The translations under genes and the position numbers were made by a program. A DNA stretch of 64,000 bases from Streptococcus hyovaginalis DSM 12219 (lineage in GTDB: Bacteria; Bacillota; Bacilli; Lactobacillales; Streptococcaceae): positions 25,922 through 89,921 of the forward strand of contig NZ_ATVP01000001.1 in NCBI RefSeq assembly GCF_000420785.1. The letters run 5' to 3'. Positions within the stretch are counted from its first letter, which is position 1. The number at the start of each line of letters is the position of its first letter. Below the pieces are notes generated by a model that made no database searches, was not told the DNA's origin, and worked only from the letters and a program-made list of their open reading frames with translations. Below are positions 46,781 to 55,794 of this stretch, piece after piece.

Positions 46781-47053
46781 ATGATGAAGAAATTACTTGT
46801 TTTAGGTGCTCTTGCAATGCTAGGTTTTGTAACTTTTGGGCTTCTAACAACTAATAGCAGTTCAGCAAGTGCTGAAACGGAGGGCAAGGTAGTTCTGTTT
46901 GGAAAAGTCGATTTTTCAGACGATGATAATGAAGATGATGTGGACTTAGATTACTCAACAGAAGAGGAATCGGAAGATAGTAATGAAGGAGGTTGGCTTG
47001 AAAACTTCATTAAAACGCATAAGACTCCATTTTCAAAAACTATTAAAAAATAA
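46781..47053 (+). CDS. Small secreted protein, acidic body and basic C terminus
   Basis: A 90-residue protein with a Sec signal peptide (KKLLVLGALAMLGFVTFGLL, then SASAE for cleavage after Ala). The mature part is strongly acidic (DFSDDDNEDDVDLDYSTEEE) and ends in a basic, aromatic-containing tail: GGWLENFIKTHKTPFSKTIKK. The GG before the tail could be a processing site. Such acid-leader/basic-core layouts occur in secreted peptides and bacteriocin-like products, but I do not recognise the family. ATG ATG follows GGAGGAAATA. It lies behind the 161-bp repeat and after an Rgg gene; an IS982 remnant abuts its 3' end. Confidence 0.6.
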   Translation: MMKKLLVLGALAMLGFVTFGLLTTNSSSASAETEGKVVLFGKVDFSDDDNEDDVDLDYSTEEESEDSNEGGWLENFIKTHKTPFSKTIKK

Positions 47054-47059
47054 TGGAGT

Positions 47060-47891
47060 GTACGCCAATTATCACAAATTTGTCATCACTTCTACCAAAA
47101 CTATTGCTCAGATTCCTTTAAATATCGGCGGAATGTTGGCTTAGTTAAAGTTTCAGATGAATCAATCATTGTCTTACTTTTGTTACAAGCAGAACTAGGC
47201 ATAACATCACAACGCCATTTTTACAGCATCTGCCACTTCTTTCCTTGTGGTCAGTTACTAGAGAGAAGTCGTTTCAATCGTCGGTCAAAACAATTGATTT
47301 GGCTCGTCCAATTCATCCGAAAAGCTATGAGTGAAATGCTTCCATCTGATAAACTAGCTATTATAGATAGTTTTCCTTTGCCACTTTGCCAACCCGTCCG
47401 TAATAAAAGAGCTACCATTTTTAAAGGAGTAGCCGATATTGGCTACAACGCCTCTAAACATCTTTGGTTCTATGGTTTCAAGATTCTTATGCTGGTGACC
47501 TTACCTGGCTATATTCTGAATTATGTTGTGACATCGGCTTCTGTCCATGACATCAAGATGATTTATGAACTATTAGAGGAGTGTAGGCAGTCGGTTATCC
47601 TAGGTGATTTAGGCTACCTGAGCAGTGAACTCAAAAAGGACTTGAAACGGGAAGGTTACCATCTATGGACGCCATTTCGACAAGATATGGCAGAGGCTGA
47701 AAAACATAACAATTGGAAAGTAATGGCCTTGAGACGAACTATTGAAACACGTTTTTCTGAACTGTGTCGTCTCTTTGACATCGAACATACATTAACTAGA
47801 AGCCTAGCCGGACTACAGTTACGAATGGAACAAATTATTCTAGATCATAACTTACGCTATTTTGAAATGAACTAGCACCACGGGTAAGGGA
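47060..47891 (+). mobile_element. IS982-family insertion sequence, 5' damaged
   Basis: A nearly full IS982-family transposase is followed by CTAGCACCACGGGT, which is the reverse complement of the ACCCGTGGTGC terminal repeat typical of the family (right end, about 47873-47887). The matching left repeat is missing: the sequence right after the secreted-protein gene goes straight into the transposase N terminus. The element is therefore a left-truncated copy. Confidence 0.75.
47067..47875 (+). pseudogene. IS982-family transposase, frameshifted
   Basis: From 47180 a 231-residue frame reads ITSQRHFYSICHFFPCGQLL, LAIIDSFPLPLCQPVRNKRA, VADIGYNASKHLWFYGFKI, VILGDLGYLSSELKKDLKRE and TRSLAGLQLRMEQIILDHNL: the IS982 DDE transposase. 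The N terminus lies in another frame (HKFVITSTKTIAQIPL, then RRNVGLVKVSDESIIVLLLL in the main frame), so there is a frameshift near 47125. The catalytic Asp and Glu region is intact but the protein start is broken. Confidence 0.8.
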
Positions 47892-48467
47892 TTGTTTTTT
47901 ATGGGGATATCTAAATACTAACTTTACCTCGAGATTGAGAAGCCTATTACCATGGGAAATATGATGATTTGACCAGCTTTGCTAGGGTCTTAGCGATCAG
48001 TTGACAAGAGATGGCATGTTAGCAATTGTTCTTGATGGTATCTGGGAGATAGAGTAATTACTATTTGTACTAAAGCGGTCTGTGGACAAACTGTTGAGAG
48101 TTAGCGATAAAGTGAACACATTTGGTATCAGTCATTTGGAACAGCTTTGAAACGTAAAACAACCTTTTAAGAATACCGATGAGATCCTTATATTTCCAAT
48201 TTAACCAGTTTCAGTGGCTTTTATTGATCCATTCACGTGTCCATTTGTGTATCAATTAGGGTATAAGAGACGTGACTTGAGCTCATTTTTGATGTGATTC
48301 GCTTATATCTTACAAGCTATCCATTTAATTTTTAACCTTATATAGCCTTATTCCGGCATCTCTGATCTAATTATTTAGAAGGGCTGATAGCAGCCAGTTA
48401 TTTTAATCTGTATTTGCTGTCAAAGCATGCTAAAATGAATAGAATGATGATACGATAAGGAGAGGAC
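47892..48467. other. Gene-free stretch of decayed DNA
   Basis: No supported gene. Short broken frames occur, for example GKYDDLTSFARVLAIS near 47960 and FVYQLGYKRRDLS near 48245, neither recognised. The last 60 bases hold the likely promoter of the next gene and its AAGGAGAGG ribosome site. Confidence 0.5.
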
Positions 48468-49421
48468 ATGTCCATTTTACAACGTACGATAAAACTGGTC
48501 TTGGCGACAACGCTGGCTATTATCATTGCGGATTATCTACATTTAACTTATGCTACATCAGCAGGGGTGATCGCCATACTGAGTGTTTTAGACACTCGCA
48601 AAAGTACCTTTGCTATTGCTTGTCAGCGCCTTTTATCTGCTTTGTTGGCCTTGAGTATAGCTATTGCTTTGTTTTATGTTTTTGGGTATTACCTTTGGGT
48701 TTTCAGTATTTACATTGCTCTCTATGTGCCCTTAGCTTACTACTGGAAACTTGAGACAGGTATTGCCCCTGTCACGGTTTTGATTCTTCATCTGTTTTCT
48801 GAGAAAAGCATTTCACCACTGTTGATCGTCAATGAACTCTCTTTGCTCTTAGTTGGAGCAGGGACAGCACTAGTGCTTAATTTGTATATGCCCTCAAAAC
48901 AAAAAGCGATTGCAGACTATTTTGTGAAGGTCGAAGAGGAACTAAAGGTGATCTTGTGCAGGTTTGGAACGCTTTTGAGAAGTGGTGACGGGAGTAACAA
49001 TGGGCAGTTGATTGATCATTTGGAGAAAACCTTGTCAGAAGCCCTAGAGCTAGTCTATATTGAGAGTAATAATCAACTTTTTCAATCCACTAACTATCAG
49101 GTCCACTATTTTGAAATGCGTCGAGAGCAGGAGAAAATTTTAAAGGGGATGTCGGAAAGTATTCAAAAGCTTAACCTGCAAAGTCAAGAAAATCAGATTT
49201 TAGCGGAACTATTTGAACGAACGGGGCAACAAATTAGTGAAGAGAATCCAGCTAATGATTTGATTGTTGCTATCGAGGATTTCTTGGAACATTTTAGAGA
49301 AAGGCCGCTACCAGTAACGCGAGACGAATTTGAAGGGCGGGCTTTATTATTCCAATTATTAGGTGATTTGGAAAGATTCATCCAATTAAAAGTTGATTTT
49401 TATGACTCCTATAAACCTTGA
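48468..49421 (+). CDS. Aromatic acid exporter-family (FUSC-like) membrane protein
   Basis: A 317-residue protein. The first 150 residues contain about five hydrophobic segments (LVLATTLAIIIADYLHLTYA, SAGVIAILSVLDTRKST, LLSALLALSIAIALFYVFG, LLVGAGTALVLNLYMP), the ArAE/FUSC-like half-channel; the second half is an extended alpha-helical cytoplasmic domain. Such proteins export aromatic acids or contribute to envelope tolerance. TAAGGAGAGG precedes the ATG. It is monocistronic as far as can be seen. Confidence 0.82.
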   Translation: MSILQRTIKLVLATTLAIIIADYLHLTYATSAGVIAILSVLDTRKSTFAIACQRLLSALLALSIAIALFYVFGYYLWVFSIYIALYVPLAYYWKLETGIAPVTVLILHLFSEKSISPLLIVNELSLLLVGAGTALVLNLYMPSKQKAIADYFVKVEEELKVILCRFGTLLRSGDGSNNGQLIDHLEKTLSEALELVYIESNNQLFQSTNYQVHYFEMRREQEKILKGMSESIQKLNLQSQENQILAELFERTGQQISEENPANDLIVAIEDFLEHFRERPLPVTRDEFEGRALLFQLLGDLERFIQLKVDFYDSYKP

Positions 49422-49514
49422 TTTTATAAAAATCGAATTATATAATCTATTTTAGTTTATTTTGTTCGTTTTTTAAGTTATAATGAGGAGGATAATGAAG
49501 AAATAGGAGTTTTT

Positions 49515-50453
49515 ATGCGTAAAGTTTACCTTAATCACGATGGTGGTGTTGATGATTTGGTTTCCTTGTACCTCTTACTCAAAATGGAGGATGTTGAATT
49601 AGTTGGTGTTGGTGTGATCGAAGCAGACTGCTACCTCTTGCCAGCTGTTGAAGCCAGTAAGAAGATTATTCAAAAATTTGGATCTAAAAAAGATCAACAG
49701 TTGCGAGTGGCTTCTTCTGACTCACGTCCTGTTCATCCTTTCCCTAAGGAGTGGCGTATGCACGCTTTTACAGTTGATGCTCTCCCGATTTTAAATGAGC
49801 ACAAACCTATTACCGTTGTAGATGCTCCTGTAAAAGCTCATGAAGATTTGGTGGAAGTACTGATGGCTTCGGACGAGTTGGTTGATTTGGTTTTTGTGGG
49901 GCCTTTGACTGATTTAGCGCGTGCGCTTGATTTGGAACCTCGTATTGAAGAGAAGATTGGCAAACTTTACTGGATGGGTGGCACTTTCTTGGATCATGGT
50001 AACATTGAAGAACCAGAGCATGATGGCACGGCAGAGTGGAATGTTTTTTGGGATCCTTACGCTGCTAAGAGAGTTTGGGACTCCTCTATCAAGATTGAAT
50101 TGGTGGCCCTTGAGAGTACCCGAATGGTTCCGCTAACGCCAGATGTGCGTGATCGCTGGGCCCAAGTCCGTCAGCATGAAGGCGTTGATTTTTTGGGACA
50201 ATGTTATGCCATTGTGCCACCATTGACCCACTTTGTGACCAATTCGACCTATTTCCTCTGGGATGTGTTGACAACTGCTTCATTTGGTAAAGAAGATCTG
50301 GTGAAGCGAGAAGTTGTTCCTTCAGACGTGGTCACAACAGGAGCTAGTAAGGGACGAACCATTCGCGTAGAGGGTGGACGACCTGTAGATTTGGTCTATC
50401 ATGTCGATCGTGATGCCTTCTTTGACTATATTACAGCCTTAGCTGAAAAATAG
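49515..50453 (+). CDS. Nucleoside hydrolase
   Basis: A 312-residue nucleoside hydrolase of the IunH fold. NHDGGVDDLVSLYLLLKMED replaces the usual DxDPGxDD start with NHDGGVDD, keeping the paired aspartates that bind calcium. VDLVFVGPLTDLARALDL and EWNVFWDPYAAKRVWDSS follow, as in inosine-uridine hydrolases. It releases bases from ribonucleosides for salvage. The variation at the first Asp should be noted. AATAGGAG precedes the start. Confidence 0.88.
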   Translation: MRKVYLNHDGGVDDLVSLYLLLKMEDVELVGVGVIEADCYLLPAVEASKKIIQKFGSKKDQQLRVASSDSRPVHPFPKEWRMHAFTVDALPILNEHKPITVVDAPVKAHEDLVEVLMASDELVDLVFVGPLTDLARALDLEPRIEEKIGKLYWMGGTFLDHGNIEEPEHDGTAEWNVFWDPYAAKRVWDSSIKIELVALESTRMVPLTPDVRDRWAQVRQHEGVDFLGQCYAIVPPLTHFVTNSTYFLWDVLTTASFGKEDLVKREVVPSDVVTTGASKGRTIRVEGGRPVDLVYHVDRDAFFDYITALAEK

Positions 50454-50468
50454 TACCATATATTATTT

Positions 50469-50505
50469 AGGGATGACTATCATTAAGGGTAGCATTCCTT
50501 TTTTG
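50469..50505 (+). terminator. Terminator of the nucleoside hydrolase gene
   Basis: AGGGATGACTATC pairs imperfectly with GGTAGCATTCCT around ATTAAG, followed by a T run. Confidence 0.65.
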
Positions 50506-50597
50506 ATGTCGAGGATGCATCGGTCACGGTTAATGAGGTTGCGCCATCAGAAATCGTGTTATAATGGAAGTAGCGATTGTAACAGAAAGGAAATCTC

Positions 50598-51158
50598 ATG
50601 ACTAGATTGTATCTTATGCGACATGGGCAGACATTGTTTAATGTGATGGATGTAAATCAGGGGCATAGTGATTCGCCCTTAACGGCAACAGGCATAACAC
50701 AAGCTAAGCAAGCAAAACAGTGGTTCCTTGATCAGGATATTAGGTTTGATCGTGTCTATACATCATCGTCAGAGCGGGCGATAGACACGGCAGAACTGAT
50801 TACGGACTTGTCTTACACCAAGTTAAAAAGCCTAAAAGAAATTAATCTTGGAACTAAGGAGGCCTCGCCTAATAGAGACAATCCTGTTTACCCCTATGGG
50901 GATTATTTCGTGACTTTTGGTGGTGAAGATCTAGATGATTTTACACAGCGCATTTACAGCGCCCTAAAAGATATTGCGGAAGCATCATCAGGACAGACTG
51001 TTTTGGTGGTGTCACATGGCATGGCGATCAAACGCTTTTTCACAGCCATTGCTTACGAGAAGCAGGAGCTTATTTTAGGCAATTGTGCCATTGTCGATAT
51101 GGATTATCAAGAGGGACAATTTAGGGTGAATGCCGTCATTAATCCTACACAGATATAA
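50598..51158 (+). CDS. Histidine phosphatase family protein
   Basis: A 186-residue phosphoglycerate-mutase-like phosphatase. LYLMRHGQTLFNVMD is the RHG active site, YTSSSERAIDTAELI has the second Arg, and VLVVSHGMAIKRFF the second His. Cytoplasmic. First of three close genes (thioesterase and SDR follow with 14- and 12-base gaps) that may share a promoter near 50540-50565 (TTGCGC, TATAAT). Confidence 0.9.
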   Translation: MTRLYLMRHGQTLFNVMDVNQGHSDSPLTATGITQAKQAKQWFLDQDIRFDRVYTSSSERAIDTAELITDLSYTKLKSLKEINLGTKEASPNRDNPVYPYGDYFVTFGGEDLDDFTQRIYSALKDIAEASSGQTVLVVSHGMAIKRFFTAIAYEKQELILGNCAIVDMDYQEGQFRVNAVINPTQI

Positions 51159-51172
51159 AGGAGACTACTAGA

Positions 51173-51577
51173 TTGATAGATAAATTACATGAAATCCGAG
51201 TTTTTGAAAATTATGATTTGATATTAGAAGAAGCGGGACATATTGTTGTGTCGACAGAAGTTGTGGATAAATCGCTTAATTATTATGGCAATGCACATGG
51301 TGGTTACTTGTTTACCTTGTGTGACCAAGTGGCAGGTCTGACCTGTCTTTCTTTGGGAAGTGAGGCTGTCACCATGCAGTCTAATATTCATTACATGAGG
51401 GCTGGCCGTTTGGGTGATTTTTTGACGATAGATGGCACATGCTTGCACAATGGTCGCAAAACCAAAGTTGTTGAAGTCGTGATTAGCAATCAATCCGGAG
51501 AAGCAGTGGCACAAACCTCTTTTACCATGTTTGTGACTGGTGAAAGGGAAATGCCTGCTTCTCAGGAAGTCAAGTGA
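51173..51577 (+). CDS. PaaI-type hotdog thioesterase
   Basis: A 134-residue hotdog-fold acyl-CoA thioesterase. NYYGNAHGGYLFTLCDQVAG is the PaaI catalytic segment (N-x-x-G-x-x-HGG), and AVTMQSNIHYMRAG the second strand. It starts at TTG 51173 after AAAGGAGACTACTAGA. It is in the phosphatase-thioesterase-SDR cluster. Confidence 0.9.
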   Translation: MIDKLHEIRVFENYDLILEEAGHIVVSTEVVDKSLNYYGNAHGGYLFTLCDQVAGLTCLSLGSEAVTMQSNIHYMRAGRLGDFLTIDGTCLHNGRKTKVVEVVISNQSGEAVAQTSFTMFVTGEREMPASQEVK

Positions 51578-51589
51578 GAGTTGTAGCGT

Positions 51590-52309
51590 ATGACTGTAAC
51601 ATTTAAAGATAAGGTTGTAATCATTACTGGTGGGGCAAAAGGTATCGGTAAGGCAACGGCCCAGGCTTTCGAAAAAGAAGGTGCTCATGTCGAAATCATT
51701 GATATTGCACCAGGAGATCATTTTGTGGGTGATATTGGTCAGAAGGAGACACTAGAGGCTTTTGTGGCTGATGTTTTAACAAAGCATAAACATGTAGATG
51801 TGTTGGTAAATAATGCTATACCGCCTATGCTTGGACTTCAGGAGGCTAGTTTTGAGCGTTTTCAAGAGGCACTCACCATTGGTGTAACAGCACCATTTTA
51901 CCTGACTAAATTGTTAGTGCCTTACTTTGCTGAAGGAGCTAGTATCATCAATTTATCGTCGACACGCTATGCTCAAAGTCAAGCGCAAACCGAAAGTTAC
52001 TCAGCAGCTAAGGGAGGGATCACCGCTTTAACCCATGCGCTAGCCATGTCTCTTTCAGGAAAAGTCAGGGTTAACGCAGTAGCACCTGGTTGGATTGAGA
52101 CATCTGAGATTAATCATGTAGGGCCTGATGCCTCTCAGCATCCACTTGGTCGTGTCGGTTTACCAGAGGATATTGCCAATATGATCCTTTATTTAGCATC
52201 TGATAAGGCTAGTTTTATCACTGGTCAAACCTTTACGATTGACGGCGGCATGAGTAAGCAGATGATCTATCATGATGATGCGGGTTGGTTGTTTAAAGAT
52301 AGTCATTAG
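51590..52309 (+). CDS. Short-chain dehydrogenase/reductase
   Basis: A 239-residue classical SDR. IITGGAKGIGKATAQAFEKE is the cofactor motif, VLVNNAIPP the NNAG-like motif, and ESYSAAKGGITALTHALAMS the catalytic YxxxK. VNAVAPGWIET and FITGQTFTIDGGMSKQ complete it. NAD(P) specificity is unclear (EIIDIAPGD suggests NAD). GAGAGTTGTAGCGT precedes the start, so translation is probably helped by coupling with the thioesterase. Confidence 0.92.
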   Translation: MTVTFKDKVVIITGGAKGIGKATAQAFEKEGAHVEIIDIAPGDHFVGDIGQKETLEAFVADVLTKHKHVDVLVNNAIPPMLGLQEASFERFQEALTIGVTAPFYLTKLLVPYFAEGASIINLSSTRYAQSQAQTESYSAAKGGITALTHALAMSLSGKVRVNAVAPGWIETSEINHVGPDASQHPLGRVGLPEDIANMILYLASDKASFITGQTFTIDGGMSKQMIYHDDAGWLFKDSH

Positions 52310-52394
52310 GAAGCTTGGCTACTGGTTGAGTGATGGTTTATCAGTTGATACCTGCTTGACAAGGCCTTCTTTTTTCTTTAAAATAACGAGTAAC

Positions 52395-52534
52395 TGTTAA
52401 CTTTAACCGTGTCCCGTGAGGCATGAAAGTCATCATTGTTCTGACAATAAGACCTTTTACCTACGCTACAAGAGAGCGAGGTGAAAGGGATACTTTCGTG
52501 AGGTTTGGGAATAACAGAATCCCAAACCTTTTTT
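52395..52534 (+). promoter_or_regulatory. PyrR-type attenuation leader
   Basis: TCCCGTGAGGC at 52412-52422 matches the PyrR-binding loop consensus CCNGNGAGGY, in a CGTG/CATG stem. Downstream are a hairpin (CCTTTTACCT with AGGTGAAAGG, 52453-52488) and a terminator (AGGTTTGGGA with TCCCAAACCT then six T, 52501-52534). This is the order of an anti-antiterminator, antiterminator region and terminator in PyrR-regulated leaders. It precedes an MFS transporter gene by about 180 bases, so pyrimidine control of the transporter is predicted. Confidence 0.6.
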
Positions 52535-52568
52535 GATGCGATGTGCATTACAGAAGCAGTCGACGGGG

Positions 52569-52652
52569 TTAGCTGACTATTTTGCCATCAAGGACTGTGA
52601 TGTCACATGTTAGATAACTGTTGCTAACACTGCCCTTTTTCGTGATGACCTT
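52569..52652 (-). pseudogene. N-terminal remnant of an amidohydrolase-like protein
   Basis: The minus strand in one frame reads KVITKKGSVSNSYLTCDITV then LDGKIVS and stops. Openings of this form belong to dihydroorotase/hydantoinase/cytosine-deaminase-like amidohydrolases. It has no metal site and no start codon in frame nearby. It is a short scar between the PyrR-type leader and the MFS gene and suggests the region was rearranged. Confidence 0.4.
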
Positions 52653-52711
52653 TGTCCGAACTGGAGACACTCAAATAAAGGTAGCCCGTGAGCTATCATT
52701 TGGAGGAAAAA

Positions 52712-53941
52712 ATGTTAAACCTATCGCTTGATAAAACCAATCGTCGTGCGCTCATTTCAGCTATTGTTGCTTCCGGAACAGATGACCTTAATGTCATGTT
52801 TTTGTCCTTTTCTATGTCAAGTATTATGGCGGACTTGGCTATCAACGGTGCACAGGCTGGCTGGATTGCAACCATTACCAATTTGGGAATGCTACTAGGT
52901 GGCTTGGTTTTTGGTGTTTTAGCAGATCGCTATCATAAATTCAAGGTCTTTAAGTGGACCATCGTCATCTTTGCCCTGGCAACGGGCATGATCTATTTGA
53001 CCTCCAGTTTACCCTATCTTTATCTGATGCGTTTTATCGCTGGCATCGGTGTTGGAGGCGAATATGGTGTTGCTATTGCCATGATGGCTGGCATTGTGCC
53101 TAAAGAAAAGATGGGGCGAATCTCATCGCTTAATGGAATTGCAGGCCAGATAGGCTCTATCACCTCAGCCCTTTTGGCGGGTTGGTTGGCACCTAGTTTG
53201 GGCTGGAGAGGACTCTTTTTGTTTGGCTTGGCCCCATTACTCTTGGTTTTATGGATGCAGCTAGCCATTGATGACCATGCTATCAATGATCACGCTAGTC
53301 ACCAGAGTGATGAAGATACAGAAGTCGCTCATCTTAGTCATTTGTTTAAAACCAAGGCATTGACCAAACAAACCTTAGCCTTGATGGTCATGACAACGGT
53401 TCAAATCGCGGGCTACTTTGGGATGATGAATTGGTTACCGACTATTATCCAGACGAGTTTGGGCATTTCGGTCAAAGATTCTTCTCTTTGGATGGTGACT
53501 ACTATTCTAGGCATGTGTCTAGGGATGTTAGTCTTTGGACAACTTCTTGACCGCTTTGGACCTCGCTTGATCTACACCGTTTTTTTGTTGGCTTCAGCAG
53601 TTTGTGTCTTTCTCTTTCAGTTTGCCAATTCGCAGTTGGCCATGGTTCTGGGGGGTGCTATTGTCGGTTTCTTTGTCAATGGTATGTTTGCGGGTTATGG
53701 CGCTATGATTACGCGATTGTATCCGCACCATATTCGCTCGACGGCCAACAATGTCATCCTAAATGTTGGTAGAGCAGTTGGTGGCTTCTCTTCGGTTATT
53801 ATTGGAATGATTTTAGATGCCTCAAACCCATCTACTGTGATGATTTTCTTGGCTAGCCTTTATCTAATCAGTTTTCTGGCGATGCTATCTATAAAGCATT
53901 TAAAAGCTGAGCACTATCAAACACTGTCTCACCAAGATTAG
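52712..53941 (+). CDS. MFS transporter (AAHS/sialate-type)
   Basis: A 409-residue major facilitator. LVFGVLADRYHKFKVFKW is motif A (GxLaDrxGrkxxl-like), FIAGIGVGGEYGVAIAMMAG is the conserved GxGxGGE motif of the metabolite/proton symporter group. About 12 membrane helices can be counted. The start is ATG 52712 after TGGAGGAAAAA; an upstream GTG at 52688 is in frame but has no site. With a PyrR-like leader upstream, it might carry a pyrimidine-related organic anion, but the family also takes up aromatic acids and sialate. Confidence 0.85.
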   Translation: MLNLSLDKTNRRALISAIVASGTDDLNVMFLSFSMSSIMADLAINGAQAGWIATITNLGMLLGGLVFGVLADRYHKFKVFKWTIVIFALATGMIYLTSSLPYLYLMRFIAGIGVGGEYGVAIAMMAGIVPKEKMGRISSLNGIAGQIGSITSALLAGWLAPSLGWRGLFLFGLAPLLLVLWMQLAIDDHAINDHASHQSDEDTEVAHLSHLFKTKALTKQTLALMVMTTVQIAGYFGMMNWLPTIIQTSLGISVKDSSLWMVTTILGMCLGMLVFGQLLDRFGPRLIYTVFLLASAVCVFLFQFANSQLAMVLGGAIVGFFVNGMFAGYGAMITRLYPHHIRSTANNVILNVGRAVGGFSSVIIGMILDASNPSTVMIFLASLYLISFLAMLSIKHLKAEHYQTLSHQD

Positions 53942-54304
53942 GGTTTAAAAAATAATATTCTCTCTTTTCCTCGCTATTTTAGGTAAGGATTATAGCTTTT
54001 TGTGACTTATGAACCGTTTTGTCCTTAGATTTGACAGAAAGTTTCCCATGTGGTCAGGCTTCAATTTATGGCGAATAGGATGCCCGTTGTTAGGTGGATA
54101 GTGTCGCGGCTGAGACGATACGTCATCAAAAGACATCCTCTAAAGTGAAAGCCCTAGATGATTTATGATGATAGTAGTCCTTACCAAAGAGTCCTAGCCA
54201 GGAAAGTTTATGCGGTCATCTAGTTCTCATAAGAACCTTTTCTTGACATTGGCTCTGCTTGGCACTATAATACATGAGTGGTTTAGGAAGGAGTTGATGA
54301 CGTC
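53942..54304. other. Gap between MFS and MarR genes
   Basis: No gene is supported. The promoter of the marR gene is at its right end (TTGACA 54243, TATAAT 54266, 17 bases). A long frame beginning at 54210 overlaps marR out of frame and is a shadow. Confidence 0.6.
54243..54271 (+). promoter_or_regulatory. Promoter of marR
   Basis: TTGACA and TATAAT are separated by exactly 17 bases, near consensus, about 34 bases before ATG 54305. Confidence 0.85.
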
Positions 54305-54757
54305 ATGGAAGATCCTTTGCAAAAATATAAGCATCTCATTGGAGAGTTGGAACAGTCGGCCAATGAAATTGCTCAAAAACATCATATTGAGCATCTCGGT
54401 GGTCCTCAAGGAAAAGTTCTTTATTATCTGTTTAAACATCAAGATCGCGATATTTTTGTTAAAGATATTGAACAATGGCTCGCTATTTCCAAATCAGTTG
54501 CCAGCAATTTAGTTAAGCGTATGGAAAAAAATGGTTTCATTCGCTTAGAGACCTCCTCAAGAGACAAACGCTATAAGCGCCTAGTCTTGACAGAAGAAGG
54601 TATGTCGAAAATTGCACCGCTTGAAACATTTCATATAGAGCTCATGAAAGTACTGTTTGCTGGGATTGATCCTCAAGACAGAATGGCTGTGGATCGCATC
54701 TATCATCAACTTCGTCAGAATATTGAGCGGTATAGAGACGGCAAAGCATTCAAGTAG
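54305..54757 (+). CDS. MarR-family regulator
   Basis: A 150-residue MarR-family protein. EHLGGPQGKVLYYLFKHQDR, DIEQWLAISKSVASNLVKRM and the wing RLETSSRDKRYKRLVLTEEG form the winged helix. Its promoter is strong. It stands alone with no transporter beside it, whereas many streptococcal homologues precede ABC exporters; the regulated genes may be elsewhere. GAAGGAGTTGATGACGTC precedes the start. Confidence 0.88.
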   Translation: MEDPLQKYKHLIGELEQSANEIAQKHHIEHLGGPQGKVLYYLFKHQDRDIFVKDIEQWLAISKSVASNLVKRMEKNGFIRLETSSRDKRYKRLVLTEEGMSKIAPLETFHIELMKVLFAGIDPQDRMAVDRIYHQLRQNIERYRDGKAFK

Positions 54758-54859
54758 CGGCAAGGATGAACGTCTTTATTTTAGAGTTCAGTCAGTGATA
54801 AAGAGAGCGCTGTAAAAGGATGTATTTGTAGTATTTTTAGCAAATGTTTGAAATAGAAT

Positions 54860-54889
54860 TAAGCTGAGTTTTAGGACTTAGCTTTTTTT
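54860..54889 (+). terminator. Terminator after marR
   Basis: AAGCTGAG pairs with CTTAGCTT-like sequence around a 10-base loop, followed by a T run. Confidence 0.6.
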
Positions 54890-54966
54890 CAGATGATGCT
54901 GTTTTTCTTTGAGATTTTTACGAAATTATCCGATAATGTAGGCACTTAAAAAGGAGATTGTTAGTG

Positions 54967-55689
54967 ATGAAACGAAAAAATATATGGCAAGGCATCTTGC
55001 TCGGTGGTTTAGTGCTTATGCTTATCTTAGTTTTCCAAAGTTTGTCAGTAATAAGGCAATCTCGGAAAGCTTCAACTGCAAAATCCCCCTTAGCCATTGC
55101 AGCGGTTGGGGACAGTATTACTTTTGGCGCAGGAGTGGCAGCAACGCGCGAAACAGACTCCTACCCAGCTTTATTAGAAAAGGCTCTAGGAAAAGAGTAC
55201 AGGGTCGTCAATTATGGTCTTAGTGGACGGACGCTGCTTTCCAATACTGCCAAACCTTACTTTAAGGAAGCTCTTGCTAAAAAATCTTTTCAAGATAATC
55301 CCGATATGGTTATCATTATGCTGGGAACAAATGACTCTAGAATCAATTATTGGCGAGAAGCGGATTATAAGAAAGAGTATCTCAATGTCATCAAACGCTA
55401 CCAAAAGTTAAAGAGCAAACCAACCGTCTATGTCATGATTCCTCCAAAAGTTTTCTTTGAGAATCCAAGCCCCAATTATCCTAATAATGCGATTGTTGAG
55501 AAAAGATTAAGAAAGGTGATCCCTGAGATTGCAGAGAAAGCAGGAGTGGCAGTTATCGATCAGTATGATGCGACCAAAGACCATCCCGAATGGTTTCCTG
55601 ATCAATTACATCCAGACCTGAAGGGAAATCAAGCGATAGTTAAGACGATTCTAAAACAAACGCCATTAAAAGGGAAATTGACCTATTAA
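54967..55689 (+). CDS. Membrane-anchored SGNH/GDSL hydrolase
   Basis: A 240-residue esterase, extracellular with an N-terminal anchor (GILLGGLVLMLILVFQSLSV). The SGNH blocks are visible: IAAVGDSITFGAG (Ser), VNYGLSGRTLL (Gly), IIMLGTNDSRIN (Asn) and PDQLHPDLKGN (Asp and His). AAGGAG lies 10 bases before the ATG at 54967; a TTG at 54958 is too close. Likely acts on acyl or acetyl groups of cell-wall polymers. Confidence 0.9.
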   Translation: MKRKNIWQGILLGGLVLMLILVFQSLSVIRQSRKASTAKSPLAIAAVGDSITFGAGVAATRETDSYPALLEKALGKEYRVVNYGLSGRTLLSNTAKPYFKEALAKKSFQDNPDMVIIMLGTNDSRINYWREADYKKEYLNVIKRYQKLKSKPTVYVMIPPKVFFENPSPNYPNNAIVEKRLRKVIPEIAEKAGVAVIDQYDATKDHPEWFPDQLHPDLKGNQAIVKTILKQTPLKGKLTY

Positions 55690-55794
55690 TAGTATTAAGC
55701 AAACCGTTCCTCACTAATATCTGATAAGATAATAGAGGAAACAGCCTTAGAAAAGGCATCTCTAGGCTTTGGATGATAGAAATAAGGTGGGTAA

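Noticed and set aside
54210-54512. 100-residue frame overlapping marR
   Set aside because: It has no ribosome site, runs out of frame through marR and contains its promoter; a shadow.
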